A program made the translations under genes and the position numbers. Source: Canibacter zhoujuaniae (GTDB lineage: Bacteria; Actinomycetota; Actinomycetes; Actinomycetales; Microbacteriaceae). Taken from it: DNA of 59,603 nt. Under the pieces are notes generated by a model. That model saw nothing but the letters and a program-made list of their open reading frames with translations. It made no database searches and was not told the origin of the DNA. This document shows, one piece after another, positions 8,029 to 17,642 of the stretch; the stretch's first letter is position 1, and the number at the start of each line of letters is the position of its first letter. Where the stretch lies: contig NZ_JAAIKA010000004.1 of assembly GCF_011752015.1 (NCBI RefSeq), positions 1-59,603 of the forward strand, written 5' to 3'.

Positions 8029-8808
8029 TTAGTGATCCCCTCTAGCTGCAAAATGAGTTGTGGCGTTGCTGTGAGATTTAGCAGACTCTGCAACATTTGA
8101 ATTCACCTGCGCCAACTCGGCTGGCGGGCCGTCAGCGCGGGGGGTGAAGCTTTCAAACACCGAGTAGGCAATCATCCGCTCGTCGGCGCCCCAATACTTT
8201 GGATTACAGGTCGTGAAAGTGAGAATATCCTGATCGGCATAAATATCGGGAATGTGCGGCATTGGGTTTAGCACCCCGACCCCGTCCGGCAGCACATACT
8301 CCGCAGAACGGAAGCGGTAGGTAAACCAGCCGTCGGCGGTTTCAATAAAAATTGGATCGCCAACACGCAAGAAATCAACATCACGGAAGGGCGTAATGTG
8401 CCCGCCTGAACGGTGCGCAGCGAAAGCGACATTACCTTTTTGGCCCGGCAGTGCGGTGTCTTGGTAGTGTGCGATTCCGAAGGCGCTATCGTCCATTACA
8501 GGGTTCATTGGGCGGTTCGTGACGAGCTGATTTGCCCAGTTGTCTCCGAACGCGGGAACGTAAAGAATGCCGAAGACGCCGGTGTCACTGTTTGGCACAG
8601 GCACCGGAATCTCGCCCTCAAATTTGCGTGGTTCTGCATTAACCCACTGCGCAGATATGTTTGTTGCAACGTGGCTCTGTGCTACCGCCACAACGTTTGC
8701 GGTGTACCACGGCTGCCAGAGCAGAAATCCAAAGACTCCCAGACCGCCGAGCAAAAGTAGCTCACCGATGACGGTGAAGGGGGAGAGTTTTGCACGCGTA
8801 CGAGACAT
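8029..8808 (-). CDS. srtE: Class E-type sortase
   Basis: A 259-residue membrane-anchored transpeptidase. One N-terminal transmembrane helix (about residues 10-32) precedes the sortase barrel. His132 (AAHRSGGHITPF), Cys201 (LTFTTCNPKY) and Arg211 (DERMIAYS) form the catalytic set, and TTCNPKY...ERMI is typical of class E housekeeping sortases of high-GC Gram-positives, which prefer LAxTG signals. The protein encoded at the left edge of this window carries LAMTG, a plausible substrate. I start it at 8808 (MSRTRAKLS); longer in-frame extensions would run through the promoter region and have no homology. TACAAT lies seven bases before the ATG, suggesting a leaderless mRNA. Cotranscribed with the 57-residue protein and pabA; divergent from crgA. 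Confidence 0.92.
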   Translation of the reverse strand: MSRTRAKLSPFTVIGELLLLGGLGVFGFLLWQPWYTANVVAVAQSHVATNISAQWVNAEPRKFEGEIPVPVPNSDTGVFGILYVPAFGDNWANQLVTNRPMNPVMDDSAFGIAHYQDTALPGQKGNVAFAAHRSGGHITPFRDVDFLRVGDPIFIETADGWFTYRFRSAEYVLPDGVGVLNPMPHIPDIYADQDILTFTTCNPKYWGADERMIAYSVFESFTPRADGPPAELAQVNSNVAESAKSHSNATTHFAARGDH

Positions 8809-8870
8809 AAATTCAATTGTATGCCAACGGCAGGAACATAAAATCGTGAGTTTACCGTAAAATAACAAGC
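8809..8870. promoter_or_regulatory. Divergent promoter region srtE / crgA, both probably leaderless
   Basis: Only 62 bp separate the two start codons and neither has a Shine-Dalgarno. On the minus strand TACAAT (8821-8816) lies seven bases before the srtE ATG. On the plus strand TAAAAT (8858-8863) lies seven bases before the crgA ATG. That spacing puts the first transcribed base at the start codon. -35 boxes are weak. Confidence 0.6.
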
Positions 8871-9146
8871 ATGTCTGAAAAACAACTTTCGAAGCGTGAG
8901 CAGGCGGCAGTTGACCGACGTAACGCCCGCGAACTGGCGGAACGAAACGGTGACCCACTGCCAAATCCGGTCTGGTTCAAGCCGGTTATGCTCGGTTTGA
9001 TGATTCTTGGTCTGCTTTGGATCGTTGTCTACTACATCACCAGTGCTACCCTGGCGCTGCCTGTGCCACAGCTCGGGCAGTGGAACATTCTGGTGGGCTT
9101 TGGCCTGATAATGGCTGGTTTCTTTATGACCACCCGCTGGCGTTAG
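8871..9146 (+). CDS. crgA: Cell division protein CrgA
   Basis: A 91-residue member of the CrgA (UPF0233) family, which sits in the membrane at the septum and helps recruit and regulate FtsZ-ring and peptidoglycan synthesis proteins in actinobacteria. A charged N-terminal half (KREQAAVDRRNARELAERNG) leads to the conserved NPVWFKPVMLGLMILGLLW helix 1, a short periplasmic turn containing LPVPQLGQWNILVG, and helix 2 ending MTTRWR, the family hallmark. Length matches the family (84-95). It is divergent from the sortase and convergent with the pknB block, exactly as in the mycobacterial crgA neighbourhood. Confidence 0.95.
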   Translation: MSEKQLSKREQAAVDRRNARELAERNGDPLPNPVWFKPVMLGLMILGLLWIVVYYITSATLALPVPQLGQWNILVGFGLIMAGFFMTTRWR

Positions 9147-9172
9147 GGTCACCTTTAGAGTCGCGAACAGCC

Positions 9173-9192
9173 GAATTACACCGGTGTAATTC
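9173..9192. promoter_or_regulatory. Perfect 20-bp palindrome between convergent crgA and pknB
   Basis: GAATTACACCGGTGTAATTC is an uninterrupted ten-plus-ten palindrome. It has no T run after it, so it is not a standard terminator and looks more like a dimeric repressor site or a structural dyad. Two DnaA-box-like nonamers follow at 9202-9221. Function unknown. Confidence 0.6.
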
Positions 9193-9201
9193 TCCCCAGC
9201 T

Positions 9202-9221
9202 TGTTAATAAGCTGTTGATAA
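9202..9221 (-). other. Pair of DnaA-box-like nonamers
   Basis: On the minus strand TTATCAACA (9221-9213) differs from the TTATCCACA consensus at one position and TTATTAACA (9210-9202) at two. They have the same orientation and are spaced eleven bases, one helical turn. The location is origin-proximal by gene order. Assignment is tentative. Confidence 0.35.
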
Positions 9222-9264
9222 CTAGCGAGACAGAGACCTGCCCAGGTGCTTAAACAGCGGTGAT

Positions 9265-11001
9265 CTAGTTATTACCGCTGTCTGCGTCACCGTCTGCGGG
9301 TGCTGGCGCGGTGCCAACACAGTAACCAATCTCGACTGAGCTGCGCTGTGGCGCCTTACCAACAATCGACTGCTCAACAACAGACAGGCTGTCTTCTGAG
9401 GTGACCGCACACTCCAAAGGCTTCGGCACTACAGTCAAACCCATATTGTTCAAAATTGCACGCGCAGCGGCGAGAGACTGCCCCTTCACATCGGGCACAT
9501 CAACCGCGCCGCTGGAAACAGTAAGCGCTACCGAGCCACCGGTTTTTATAAAAGTACCAACAGCCGGAGTCACCTCCAGCACCAAACCCTTCGGTGAGCT
9601 TGGATCGTCACGCTCGGTTACCGTGCCAACAACAAAACCCAGCTCTTCAAGCTGCGCTGTGGCATCTTCAATTTGCTGCCCCTCGATACTCGGAATATTG
9701 TGTCCGTCAGGGCCGCTCGAAACATAAACAGTTATCGCATCACCCTTAGTCACCTCCGTGCCGCTTACCGGATCGGTGCGGGTGACTTTACCGACAGCTA
9801 CCGTGTCACTCGGCTCATCAGCGGTTACAACAACAAGGTTTAAATCTTCAATCTCTTTTATTGCGAGTTCGCGCTCCACGTTAACAACATCGGGCACAAC
9901 ACGAGTGTTTGAAGCAAAAATTTCTTTCGGAGACAGGAAAATCAGCCACAGCGCAACCGCTGCAACAACCGTCACAAGCGCACAGCCGAGCAACCAAATC
10001 CAAGTGCGTGGTGGGCGAGTCTCCACATGCCGCGCTCCCTGCCGGGCAATCTGTCGCTCAGTAACCGCCTGCGTGGTTGCGCTGCTTGGCCCGAGCGCCA
10101 TAGTTTCGACATCATCGTTGCCAAGCTGGGGCATCTCGCCGCGCATCGCCGCCTGCAGCGCAGTTCGAAATTCATTCGCCGACTGGAAGCGGCGATTCTT
10201 ATCCTTAATTAGCGAGTGCAAAACTACGCGATTTAAGGGCTCACTCAGCTCAGGGCGCAGATCTCGCGGTGGCCGCGGGCGTTCACTCACGTGTTGATAG
10301 GCAACCGCGACGGCAGATTCGCCCTTAAACGGCACCGATCCGGTAAGCATTTCGTAGAGCATGATCCCGGTAGCGTAAAGGTCGGTGCGTGTGTCGACAG
10401 TCTCACCCTTTGCCTGTTCAGGCGAGAAATAGGCGGCAGTGCCAAGAATTTGCGTTGTTTGCTGCAGTGAGCTTGAGGTGTCGGATACCGCCCGCGCGAT
10501 CCCGAAGTCCATCACCTTCACCCGCCCCTCAGGGGTGACCATAATGTTTGCAGGCTTAATATCACGGTGCACAATACCTGCGCGGTGTGAATACTCTAGT
10601 GCGGTGAGCACAGAATTAGTGATGCGATAAGCCTCTTCAACACTCACACCACCCTCAGCGAGGTGCTGTCTGAGATTGCGCCCGCCAACATATTCCATGA
10701 CGATAAACGGCAGCTGCTTGGCGCCGGCAGCCGTTTGAATCAGATCGTTGCCAGCGTCATACACGCGCACAATGCTCGGATGCGTCATGCGGGCAGCGTT
10801 CTGCGCCTCCCTATGAAACCGCTCACGGAACTCTTCATCGTCGGCGAGATCAGCTTTCATGATCTTCACCGCAACCTGGCGCCCGAGTTTAGTGTCAACC
10901 CCGCGGTACACGGTTGCCATGCCACCCTGGCCGATAAACTCACCAAGTTCATACCGGTCGGCAAGGGTGCGGGTTGCTGTTGTGTGCGGTTTCTCGTTCA
11001 C
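9265..11001 (-). CDS. pknB: Ser/Thr protein kinase PknB with PASTA domains
   Basis: A 578-residue receptor-type Hanks kinase. The cytoplasmic kinase domain (about 17-275) has the glycine loop GQGGMATVYRG, Lys46 in VAVKIMK, the catalytic loop HRDIKPANIM (145-154) and DFG (165-167), so it should be active. A juxtamembrane linker leads to one transmembrane helix (about 335-355, WIWLLGCALVTVVAAVALWL). Three extracellular PASTA repeats follow (starting near VVPDVVNVERE, NIPSIEGQQIE and VDVPDVKGQSL), which sense muropeptides or lipid II. It phosphorylates cell-wall and division proteins, including FHA partners encoded downstream in this operon direction. The GTG start has a very short-spaced AAGGG, so initiation may be weak. 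It is the last gene of the fhaA-pknB transcription unit. Confidence 0.95.
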   Translation of the reverse strand: MNEKPHTTATRTLADRYELGEFIGQGGMATVYRGVDTKLGRQVAVKIMKADLADDEEFRERFHREAQNAARMTHPSIVRVYDAGNDLIQTAAGAKQLPFIVMEYVGGRNLRQHLAEGGVSVEEAYRITNSVLTALEYSHRAGIVHRDIKPANIMVTPEGRVKVMDFGIARAVSDTSSSLQQTTQILGTAAYFSPEQAKGETVDTRTDLYATGIMLYEMLTGSVPFKGESAVAVAYQHVSERPRPPRDLRPELSEPLNRVVLHSLIKDKNRRFQSANEFRTALQAAMRGEMPQLGNDDVETMALGPSSATTQAVTERQIARQGARHVETRPPRTWIWLLGCALVTVVAAVALWLIFLSPKEIFASNTRVVPDVVNVERELAIKEIEDLNLVVVTADEPSDTVAVGKVTRTDPVSGTEVTKGDAITVYVSSGPDGHNIPSIEGQQIEDATAQLEELGFVVGTVTERDDPSSPKGLVLEVTPAVGTFIKTGGSVALTVSSGAVDVPDVKGQSLAAARAILNNMGLTVVPKPLECAVTSEDSLSVVEQSIVGKAPQRSSVEIGYCVGTAPAPADGDADSGNN

Positions 11002-11043
11002 TTCCCTTAAAACTTTCTTGCGGATCGGCGTTAATTGTCTAAC

Positions 11044-12915
11044 TTAGTTATCGGTTCCGCCATTGCCAGCACCGTTCCCGTTATCGCCATTGTTGTCAGG
11101 CGCTGGGGCTGGTGTAGGAGTTGGCGCGGGCGCAGCTTCCTGGATGTTGATGTTTGCAAACTCTGACCACGGTGATTGGCGCTCAGAAACACCGTCTCGC
11201 CCACACACAGCGGCGAAAGCGACGCGGGTTGTGCCAGGAGTGTTGTCAGCGCGCAGAGTTGCGCTGACCTGGGCGCCCGGCTCTTTCACAACGCTTGAAT
11301 TACCCTCAACGAGGATGCGGTAACCGGTCAGGCTGAGACCGGTCTGGCAGAGTGCCCGCTGGTCGGGCCAGCTGACCGTGTAGGTGTCACCAACACGCAC
11401 GGTAGTGCCCGAGGTGACGGTTGCCACACCGGACGGGCTTGGTGTGTCGGCGTAGCGTGCGCCAACGGTGAGGGTGATTGCCTGAGTTAGCGGCACATCC
11501 TGACCGGTTGGGCTGACGCTGAGCACAGTGCCCGCCTCCGCATCAACGACTGGGCTGCCCTCCTCACAAACAATGTTGGTGAAACCTTTAGCCTGTAACG
11601 CTGCAAGCGCTGCCTCACAGGTTTGACCGACATAATCAGCGCCGGTAATAGCAGCACTGTCTTTCTCTTCTTCGGTCTTCTTTTCCGGTTTCTTCGGGGC
11701 GGTTGGGGCCGGCTCAGGCTTGCTATTCTGATTCGCGTTTGTCACCGCCCACAGTGTGCCGCCACCAATAAGCAGGAGGAACACTAGCAGAGCAATAAGC
11801 GGCCAGCGCCACGGGCTTTTCTTTTTTTCTTGCGGCTCAGCTTGGTTAGCGGCGCCGTTTACGCTCGCTGCGGCAGGAGCCGCGCTCGTCATTCCGGCAG
11901 CCGCCCCGAGGGGTGCGCCAGCTGCGGCGCTCGTGCGAGGGAGCGCGACAGTCGTCGCATCGTTCCCAGCCGGTGGCTGCAGCAGTTGCGTCTGCGCGGA
12001 GGTTTGTGCCGGCATTACAGTGGTTGCTGCATCGTTAGCTGTGTCTGCTGCGGCAGCGCCAAGCACCTGGGGCACAACCGCCGCCGCTGCATTAACGTCG
12101 CCACGGTGCAAAGCTGTGGCCGCACGGGCAAGTTTTGCGCAGGTTCCTGGCCGATCCGCAGCCTTTTTTGCTAGGCAGCTGTAAACCAAGTTGCGCACGG
12201 CAACCGGCACCTCAGCAGGTAAATCAGGCGGTGTGTCGTTTATCTGCGCCATTGCGATCGCAACCTGACTTTCGCCGGTGAAGGGACGGCGGCCAGCGAG
12301 GCACTCGTATGCGACGATACCGAGTGAGTAAATGTCGGTGGCGGCGGTCGCGATTTGCCCTGAAGCCTGCTCAGGTGCGAGATACTGGACGGTTCCCATC
12401 ACCTGCCCGGTAGCGGTGAGCGGCACCTGATCGGCGATGCGGGCGATCCCGAAATCTGTTATCTTCACGCGACCTTCGGGCGTGATCAGCAGGTTGCCCG
12501 GTTTCACATCGCGGTGCACGAGACCGGCATCGTGCGCAGCCTGCAGCGCGGTAGCAGTCTGCGCAATGATACCGAGCACCCGGTTAGCGGGCAGCTTTCC
12601 CTCACGTTCGATGATCGACGACAAGGGCTCACCCGGCACCAGCTCCATCACGATGTAGGCAGAGCCCTGCTCTTCACCGTAGTCAAAGACGTTCGCGATG
12701 CCCTCATGGTTGACGAGCGCAGCGTGCCGCGCCTCAGCGCGGAAGCGTTCCAGGAAGCCTGGATCACCCATGTACTCGTCTTTTAGAATCTTGATCGCGA
12801 CTGTGCGACCGATGACGCTGTCACTCGCCTTCCAGACCTCACCCATACCGCCTGTGGCGATTCGTGAGCTCAGCTCGTAACGGCCACCGAAGATAATTCC
12901 CGCTGTAGGTCTCAT
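11044..12915 (-). CDS. pknA: Ser/Thr protein kinase PknA-like with one PASTA-like domain and extracellular C-terminal domain
   Basis: A 623-residue Hanks-type kinase at the PknA position. Kinase motifs: GGMGEVWKA glycine loop, Lys42 in [17 protein letters not shown] and DFGIA; all catalytic residues are present. A long Ala/Thr/Pro-rich linker (about 275-375) separates the kinase from the transmembrane helix [19 protein letters not shown]. Outside the membrane there is one PASTA-like repeat ([18 protein letters not shown]...) with two cysteines, then a beta-rich domain of about 100 residues ([19 protein letters not shown] onward) and a Pro/Asn/Gly-rich tail. Mycobacterial PknA lacks such a long ectodomain. 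Its ATG overlaps the pbpA stop by four bases, implying translational coupling. It should act with PknB on growth and septation targets. Confidence 0.92.
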   Translation of the reverse strand: MRPTAGIIFGGRYELSSRIATGGMGEVWKASDSVIGRTVAIKILKDEYMGDPGFLERFRAEARHAALVNHEGIANVFDYGEEQGSAYIVMELVPGEPLSSIIEREGKLPANRVLGIIAQTATALQAAHDAGLVHRDVKPGNLLITPEGRVKITDFGIARIADQVPLTATGQVMGTVQYLAPEQASGQIATAATDIYSLGIVAYECLAGRRPFTGESQVAIAMAQINDTPPDLPAEVPVAVRNLVYSCLAKKAADRPGTCAKLARAATALHRGDVNAAAAVVPQVLGAAAADTANDAATTVMPAQTSAQTQLLQPPAGNDATTVALPRTSAAAGAPLGAAAGMTSAAPAAASVNGAANQAEPQEKKKSPWRWPLIALLVFLLLIGGGTLWAVTNANQNSKPEPAPTAPKKPEKKTEEEKDSAAITGADYVGQTCEAALAALQAKGFTNIVCEEGSPVVDAEAGTVLSVSPTGQDVPLTQAITLTVGARYADTPSPSGVATVTSGTTVRVGDTYTVSWPDQRALCQTGLSLTGYRILVEGNSSVVKEPGAQVSATLRADNTPGTTRVAFAAVCGRDGVSERQSPWSEFANINIQEAAPAPTPTPAPAPDNNGDNGNGAGNGGTDN

Positions 12916-14393
12916 TCGCTCAACACCGCTTCCATCACTTGTTGTCCAATGCTTGTAGGTACATCACCGCTTAAGGCAGAGAAATTGTGTGCGGCACCGC
13001 CGCCCTCTTCGACCACCACCGCAACGGCAATTTTGCGCCCGTCACGCTCGGCAAAACCGGTAAACCAAAGATTGTAGGGGAGAGGATTGCCCGCCGCATC
13101 GTTGCCAATCTCTGCGGTGCCTGTTTTGCCACCGACGACAGCGCCGGAAATTGCAGCGTTACGCGCCAAGCCAGCAGGGTCGACAACACCGGCCTGCATC
13201 ATCGCTTTGAGCTGCGCAGCAGTGACTTTTGAGATCGGGGTTGCAAGCACACTTTCCTCACGCTGTGACTCAACCCGGAAATCTGGGGTGATGACGCGCT
13301 CTACCAGTGTTGGCTGCATCATCTCGCCACCGTTTGCGACAGTCGCGCTAATCAGCGCCATCTGCAGCGGGGTGACCCGCACATCAAGCTGTCCAATTGC
13401 GGTGATCGCACGCTGCGCTGCGTCACTCGGAGCGCCCACTGTGCTCGGCGCTACCCGTAGCGGCACCTGAATTTCGTTTCCAAAACCAAACTTTGCAGCC
13501 ATATCTTGGATGGCGTTTGCCTCTAGCCCACCCGCCAACTCAGCAAACGGAATATTGCAGGAGCGCACAAATGCTTCGGTAACGGTCGCCTTCTCACCGT
13601 TCACACACACCCCGCGACTGGCATTGCGCATCACAGAAGAAGTGCCGGGCAGGGTGAAGGCGGCAGCGTCATCAAGAGAACTGTCGGGGGTGTATTTACC
13701 ACTCTCGAGAGCCGCCGCAGCAGTGATGATCTTAAACACAGATCCCGGCGTGTAGAGATCACCGCTAACGGCACGGTTAAACAGTGGCTTATCAGGGTTC
13801 TGCTCAAGCGCCGAATAGTTTTCGATGACCTCGGCGTTGTTGTTCAACGACAGAGTGTTTGGATCATAGCTCGGAGTGGAAGCCATGGCGAGAATCGCGC
13901 CGGTTTCAGCGTCCAACGCAACAACCGCGCCCTTCATTCCCTGCAAACTCTCAAACGCTTTTTGCTGCGCGACCGGATCAATAGTCAGCTCAACCGCGCT
14001 GCCCATCGGCGGCTGGCCGGACAGCACACGCTGAATACGAGTAAAGAACTGATTGCTGGCAACCCCAGAAAGCGCCTGATTCTCAGCCTGCTCGATACCG
14101 GAAGAGCCTTGATAGTGCGAAAAATACCCGGTAATTGGCGCATAAAGCTCACCGTTTGGATACTGCCGTTGAAAACGGAATGTGTCGTTGGTGGGGATCG
14201 AATAGGCCACAGGCTGACCCGCAACAAGAATCGTGCCGCGTTCAACAAGAAAAGCGTTGCGGTGAGAGCGCTCGTTTAGCTCGTTTGCGCGATACTCATC
14301 AGCTCGCACAAACTGCACCATCGAAACCCCTAAAAAGAGAGCCAAAAATAGTGCGAAAATAACGCGGGTAACGCGCTTCAACTGTTTATTCAT
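12912..14393 (-). CDS. pbpA: Penicillin-binding protein PbpA (class B transpeptidase)
   Basis: A 493-residue class B PBP that cross-links peptidoglycan. One N-terminal transmembrane anchor (about residues 8-28, [18 protein letters not shown]) is followed by the pedestal region and the transpeptidase domain. The active-site serine is Ser218 in [11 protein letters not shown] (SxxK), the second motif is SCN in [11 protein letters not shown] and the third KTGTAEIG. It pairs with the SEDS glycosyltransferase RodA encoded just upstream; the two genes overlap by four bases (ATGA), as do pbpA and pknA. This arrangement is the standard PbpA-RodA synthase pair of actinobacteria, controlled by PknA/PknB phosphorylation. 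Confidence 0.95.
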   Translation of the reverse strand: MNKQLKRVTRVIFALFLALFLGVSMVQFVRADEYRANELNERSHRNAFLVERGTILVAGQPVAYSIPTNDTFRFQRQYPNGELYAPITGYFSHYQGSSGIEQAENQALSGVASNQFFTRIQRVLSGQPPMGSAVELTIDPVAQQKAFESLQGMKGAVVALDAETGAILAMASTPSYDPNTLSLNNNAEVIENYSALEQNPDKPLFNRAVSGDLYTPGSVFKIITAAAALESGKYTPDSSLDDAAAFTLPGTSSVMRNASRGVCVNGEKATVTEAFVRSCNIPFAELAGGLEANAIQDMAAKFGFGNEIQVPLRVAPSTVGAPSDAAQRAITAIGQLDVRVTPLQMALISATVANGGEMMQPTLVERVITPDFRVESQREESVLATPISKVTAAQLKAMMQAGVVDPAGLARNAAISGAVVGGKTGTAEIGNDAAGNPLPYNLWFTGFAERDGRKIAVAVVVEEGGGAAHNFSALSGDVPTSIGQQVMEAVLSE

Positions 14394-15787
14394 GCGCGGA
14401 TCACCAACTTCGGACGGTTTCGAATAGCGTTTGACATCAGCAGCAGCAGGCCAACAATTAACCAGTTAGACAGCAGCGATGAACCACCGGCGGCGAGGAA
14501 AGGAGTGGTGAGACCTGTCAGCGGAATAATGCCGGTCACGCCGCCAACAATCACAAACACCTGCAGCGTAATAGTGAACGAGAGGGCAAGCGCGAGAAGT
14601 TTACCGAAATCGTCCTGCACCGCGAAACTAATGCGCATACCGCGAGCCACCAGTATCAAATATGTGGTGAGAATCATGAATGCGCCCACCAGGCCGAGCT
14701 CTTCAGCAACGCTCGGGAAGATGTAATCGCTGTATGAGAGAGGCGTGATTTGCGGATATCCGGCGCCTAAGCCCGTGCCTGTGATCCCGCCATTAGCCAT
14801 GCCGAAGAAACCCTGCACGAGCTGATAGCTGGCACCCTGCGGGTCGCGGAAAGGATGCAACCAGTTATTGAAGCGCGCCCCAACGTAGCTAAAAGTCTGC
14901 GCAGCAATAAACCCACCCACAAGGAACAGTGAGAGACCGATCAACACCCACCCAATACGACCGGTAGCGACGTAGAGCACCGCAAGGAACAGGCCAAACA
15001 CGAGCACCGAGGTGCCAAGCTCACGCTGAAAAATAAGGATGCCCATAGCGATCAGCCACACAATCAGCAGTGGGCCGAGGTCGCGCGCTCGCGGTAACCT
15101 GACCGGGCCGATTTTGCGCCCCACCAGCGAGAGCGCATCGCGGTTGCGCACAAGGTAGCTGGCAAAGAAGATCGCAAGCGCGATTTTTGCCAGCTCAACA
15201 GGCTGGAAGGAGAAACTGCCGATCCGAATCCACTGTTGCGCACCGCCAGCAGCGTGGCCGATACCTGGAACGAGGGGCAGAACTAACAGCAGCACGCCCA
15301 CTAGCCCGAAAATATAGGTGTATCGCAGCAGTGTGCGGTGGTTCTTCAAAAGCCACACGAGTGCACCGGTGGCGACCATTGCAATTATCGACCATAAAAT
15401 TTGACGCGCCGCAGCTCCCGGCAGGTCACGCACCTCACCGGATATTTCAATGCGGTAAATCATGACGATGCCCAGTATGTTGAGGATCGCCGCAAGGGGC
15501 ATAATCAGCGGGTCGGCATCTGGCGTGATTTTGCGAACCACAAGGTGCAGGCCGAAAAGAATTGCAATATATGCCGCACCGGGAATAAGCAAAGCGGTGC
15601 TGAGAGTTTCTTTGACTGTCAGGTCGACGATAACGATAGCGCCGATACCTATTGCAGTCACAGCCAGGAGCAGCACAAACTCGAGCGCACGTAGTTTACG
15701 CGGAGCACGAATTGCGGTGAGGCGCTGCAGCACATTCTCACTGCGTGTGGCGCTCGCAAAGTCACGTTGTGCGGTTTCGGTGGTCAT
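14390..15787 (-). CDS. rodA: SEDS-family peptidoglycan glycosyltransferase RodA/FtsW
   Basis: A 465-residue polytopic membrane protein of the SEDS family that polymerises lipid II into glycan strands. Conserved SEDS segments are visible: the loop sequence LHPFRDPQGASYQLVQ, the GxGLG segment (GGITGTGLGAGYPQ), and VAEELGLVGAFMILTTYL with the essential Glu region. The N-terminus (about 60 residues) is cytoplasmic and basic before the first helix. Its stop overlaps pbpA by four bases and its start overlaps the pstP stop (TAATG), so rodA-pbpA form a translationally coupled pair. RodA rather than FtsW is chosen from operon position. Confidence 0.94.
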   Translation of the reverse strand: MTTETAQRDFASATRSENVLQRLTAIRAPRKLRALEFVLLLAVTAIGIGAIVIVDLTVKETLSTALLIPGAAYIAILFGLHLVVRKITPDADPLIMPLAAILNILGIVMIYRIEISGEVRDLPGAAARQILWSIIAMVATGALVWLLKNHRTLLRYTYIFGLVGVLLLVLPLVPGIGHAAGGAQQWIRIGSFSFQPVELAKIALAIFFASYLVRNRDALSLVGRKIGPVRLPRARDLGPLLIVWLIAMGILIFQRELGTSVLVFGLFLAVLYVATGRIGWVLIGLSLFLVGGFIAAQTFSYVGARFNNWLHPFRDPQGASYQLVQGFFGMANGGITGTGLGAGYPQITPLSYSDYIFPSVAEELGLVGAFMILTTYLILVARGMRISFAVQDDFGKLLALALSFTITLQVFVIVGGVTGIIPLTGLTTPFLAAGGSSLLSNWLIVGLLLLMSNAIRNRPKLVIRA

Positions 15788-17061
15788 TATTCACTTCCTC
15801 CGCTCAAACGCAGCACGATATCGCGTGCTTCTGTGAGTGAGTTGGCGCTGATTGTGCGCTCAACCTGGATGCGTTCATAGATGCCGAGCTCACCCAGCGG
15901 GATGCTTGTGTTCTCTTCCTCTTTGTTGAGAGAGATGGGGCCGAGATCTGCCTGAATGCCCTGGTAGATGATGACGTTAACGCCGTCAGTTCCAACGTAG
16001 TAGCGTGATTGCACCCACTGGTAACCGACAAAGATAACACTTAGCGCGAGTGCAATAGCGACCATTGCGCCGAGTGCCCAGATTGCCCGGCGCCGCCAGG
16101 TGCGGCGTTTTGTTTCTGCGATGAGTTCTGCGAGATACTCATCAACTTTTGGCTCGAAGTGTGCTTCGGGAGCTGGTGCAACTTTGCGCCTACGGCGGCT
16201 TAGAATGCGCGTGCGTTGAGTTGAAGTTTGCAGAGCCGAGTCGTCGCCGTCTCGCGCGGCTGAACCGACGAACTTAGTGACCGGCAGGGTGGCAGTGTCG
16301 GCGAGCTCGCCCGCAACAGGTTTGGGGGCGGCATTTGCCCGCACAAGCGCGATGGTGACGTTATCTGGTGCACCCACCTCGAGAGTGCGGTCAATGAGGT
16401 TATCGACGGTCTGCTGCAGACCCAACTCACGGCGCAGTTCGCTGGTGATTGTTTTTTCGTCGACATAACCGCAGAGACCATCTGAGCACAGCAGGTAGAT
16501 ATCACCCGCCTCAGCGTCAAGCACTTCAGTGTCGATCAGTGGCCGTGAGTCAACATCGCCGAGCACTCGCATTAGCACCGAGCGGCGGGGGTGCACACGC
16601 GCCTCATCTTCGGTTATCTGCCCCGCGTCTATCAGTTTTTGCACGAATGTGTGGTCTGAAGTGATCTGCCGCAACTTGCCGTCGCGGAAGAGGTAGAGGC
16701 GGGAATCACCAATGTGGGCGACGCCAAGCTGGTTTCCGACAGTGAAGAAGCCGGAGAAGGTGGTGCCAAGACCGGAGAGTTCCGGACGTTCTTCAACCTT
16801 CTCAGCGAGTTTCAGATTTGCCTTCAGCAGATGCTTACGGAGCGCTTCAGAGGCATCTTCGGCGGTTTCGAACTGCTTTGCGGTGGCGTCTGCGTCGGCA
16901 ACGAAACGGGTGACGGTTGCGCTTGCAACATCGCCTCCTGCGTGCCCGCCCATGCCGTCTGCCACAAAGAAAAGGTGCGCGCCAGAAAACCCGGAGTCTT
17001 GGTTATTGCTTCGGGCGAGGCCTACGTGCGAGGCGATTGCGGCGTCAAAGTTCAGGGTCAC
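15787..17061 (-). CDS. pstP: PP2C-family Ser/Thr phosphatase PstP
   Basis: A 424-residue membrane phosphatase that reverses PknA/PknB phosphorylation. Catalytic-domain metal motifs are present: RSNNQDS and FFVADGMGGHAGGDVAS near the N-terminus, IGDSRLYLF, the SDHTFVQ segment, LLCSDGLCGYV and GAPDNVTIALV near residue 235. A long basic linker precedes one transmembrane helix (about residues 325-347, AIWALGAMVAIALALSVIFVGY), followed by an extracellular domain of about 75 residues. The GTG start has GAGG eleven bases upstream inside the end of fhaB. It is fifth from last in the coupled operon fhaA-fhaB-pstP-rodA-pbpA-pknA-pknB. Confidence 0.95.
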   Translation of the reverse strand: MTLNFDAAIASHVGLARSNNQDSGFSGAHLFFVADGMGGHAGGDVASATVTRFVADADATAKQFETAEDASEALRKHLLKANLKLAEKVEERPELSGLGTTFSGFFTVGNQLGVAHIGDSRLYLFRDGKLRQITSDHTFVQKLIDAGQITEDEARVHPRRSVLMRVLGDVDSRPLIDTEVLDAEAGDIYLLCSDGLCGYVDEKTITSELRRELGLQQTVDNLIDRTLEVGAPDNVTIALVRANAAPKPVAGELADTATLPVTKFVGSAARDGDDSALQTSTQRTRILSRRRRKVAPAPEAHFEPKVDEYLAELIAETKRRTWRRRAIWALGAMVAIALALSVIFVGYQWVQSRYYVGTDGVNVIIYQGIQADLGPISLNKEEENTSIPLGELGIYERIQVERTISANSLTEARDIVLRLSGGSE

Positions 17062-17066
17062 GTTGG

Positions 17067-17642
17067 TTACGGCCTCAACTCGAATGAAGTAGCCCCGATA
17101 GTTACCGGAGTGAAAGTCTTAAGGTCTACCGCGCCGGTGATGCGGGTGCCGTCAACCTTTGTCCCGTTTGTTGAGTCGAGATCGACGAGCCGCCAGCCGT
17201 TGCTGAGGCGCTCTAGCTTTGCGTGGTGGGTTGAGGTGTATTCATCGACGATTACGAGGGTTGAATCTGCGGATCGACCGATGGTCACGATCTCTTCATC
17301 GAGAGTTATCTCGGTGCCGCTAGCCACACCTGAAGTGATCACAAGACGGCGAGCCGGCCCGGTTGTGCCCGCTGACGGAAGCTCGTCGTCACTGTTCGAC
17401 TGCGTGACACTCGCGCTGTCACCGCCAGATGTGGCGCTACGCTGCGGGGTGGGCTGTGGCGCGGAGGCTCCCGCCGGTGCCAGACTTGGTGCTTTGAGGA
17501 TTGCGGCTGCGCTGTCGTCACGCACGCGCCGCACGGGCGCACCAAACAGATCGCTGCGCAGCGCGTAGATTGTGCCGAAAACGAAGAGCCACAGCACGAT
17601 TAAGAATGCGATGCGAATGATTATGAAAGTAAGCTCACTCAT
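17067..17642 (-). CDS. fhaB: FHA-domain protein FhaB (FipA-like)
   Basis: A 191-residue phosphothreonine-reader protein. It begins with an uncleaved membrane helix (MSELTFIIIRIAFLIVLWLFVFG), then a linker, and ends with a forkhead-associated domain: TIGRSADSTLVI, YTSTHHAKL and VDLDSTNGTKVDG are the pThr-binding signatures. In actinobacteria FhaB links PknA/PknB signalling to FtsZ/FtsQ and septation. I start it at 17642, where ATG overlaps the fhaA stop (ATGA) and GGGAGG lies upstream; in-frame extension further upstream is just an overlap with fhaA in another frame. Domain length and order fit the family. Confidence 0.93.
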   Translation of the reverse strand: MSELTFIIIRIAFLIVLWLFVFGTIYALRSDLFGAPVRRVRDDSAAAILKAPSLAPAGASAPQPTPQRSATSGGDSASVTQSNSDDELPSAGTTGPARRLVITSGVASGTEITLDEEIVTIGRSADSTLVIVDEYTSTHHAKLERLSNGWRLVDLDSTNGTKVDGTRITGAVDLKTFTPVTIGATSFELRP

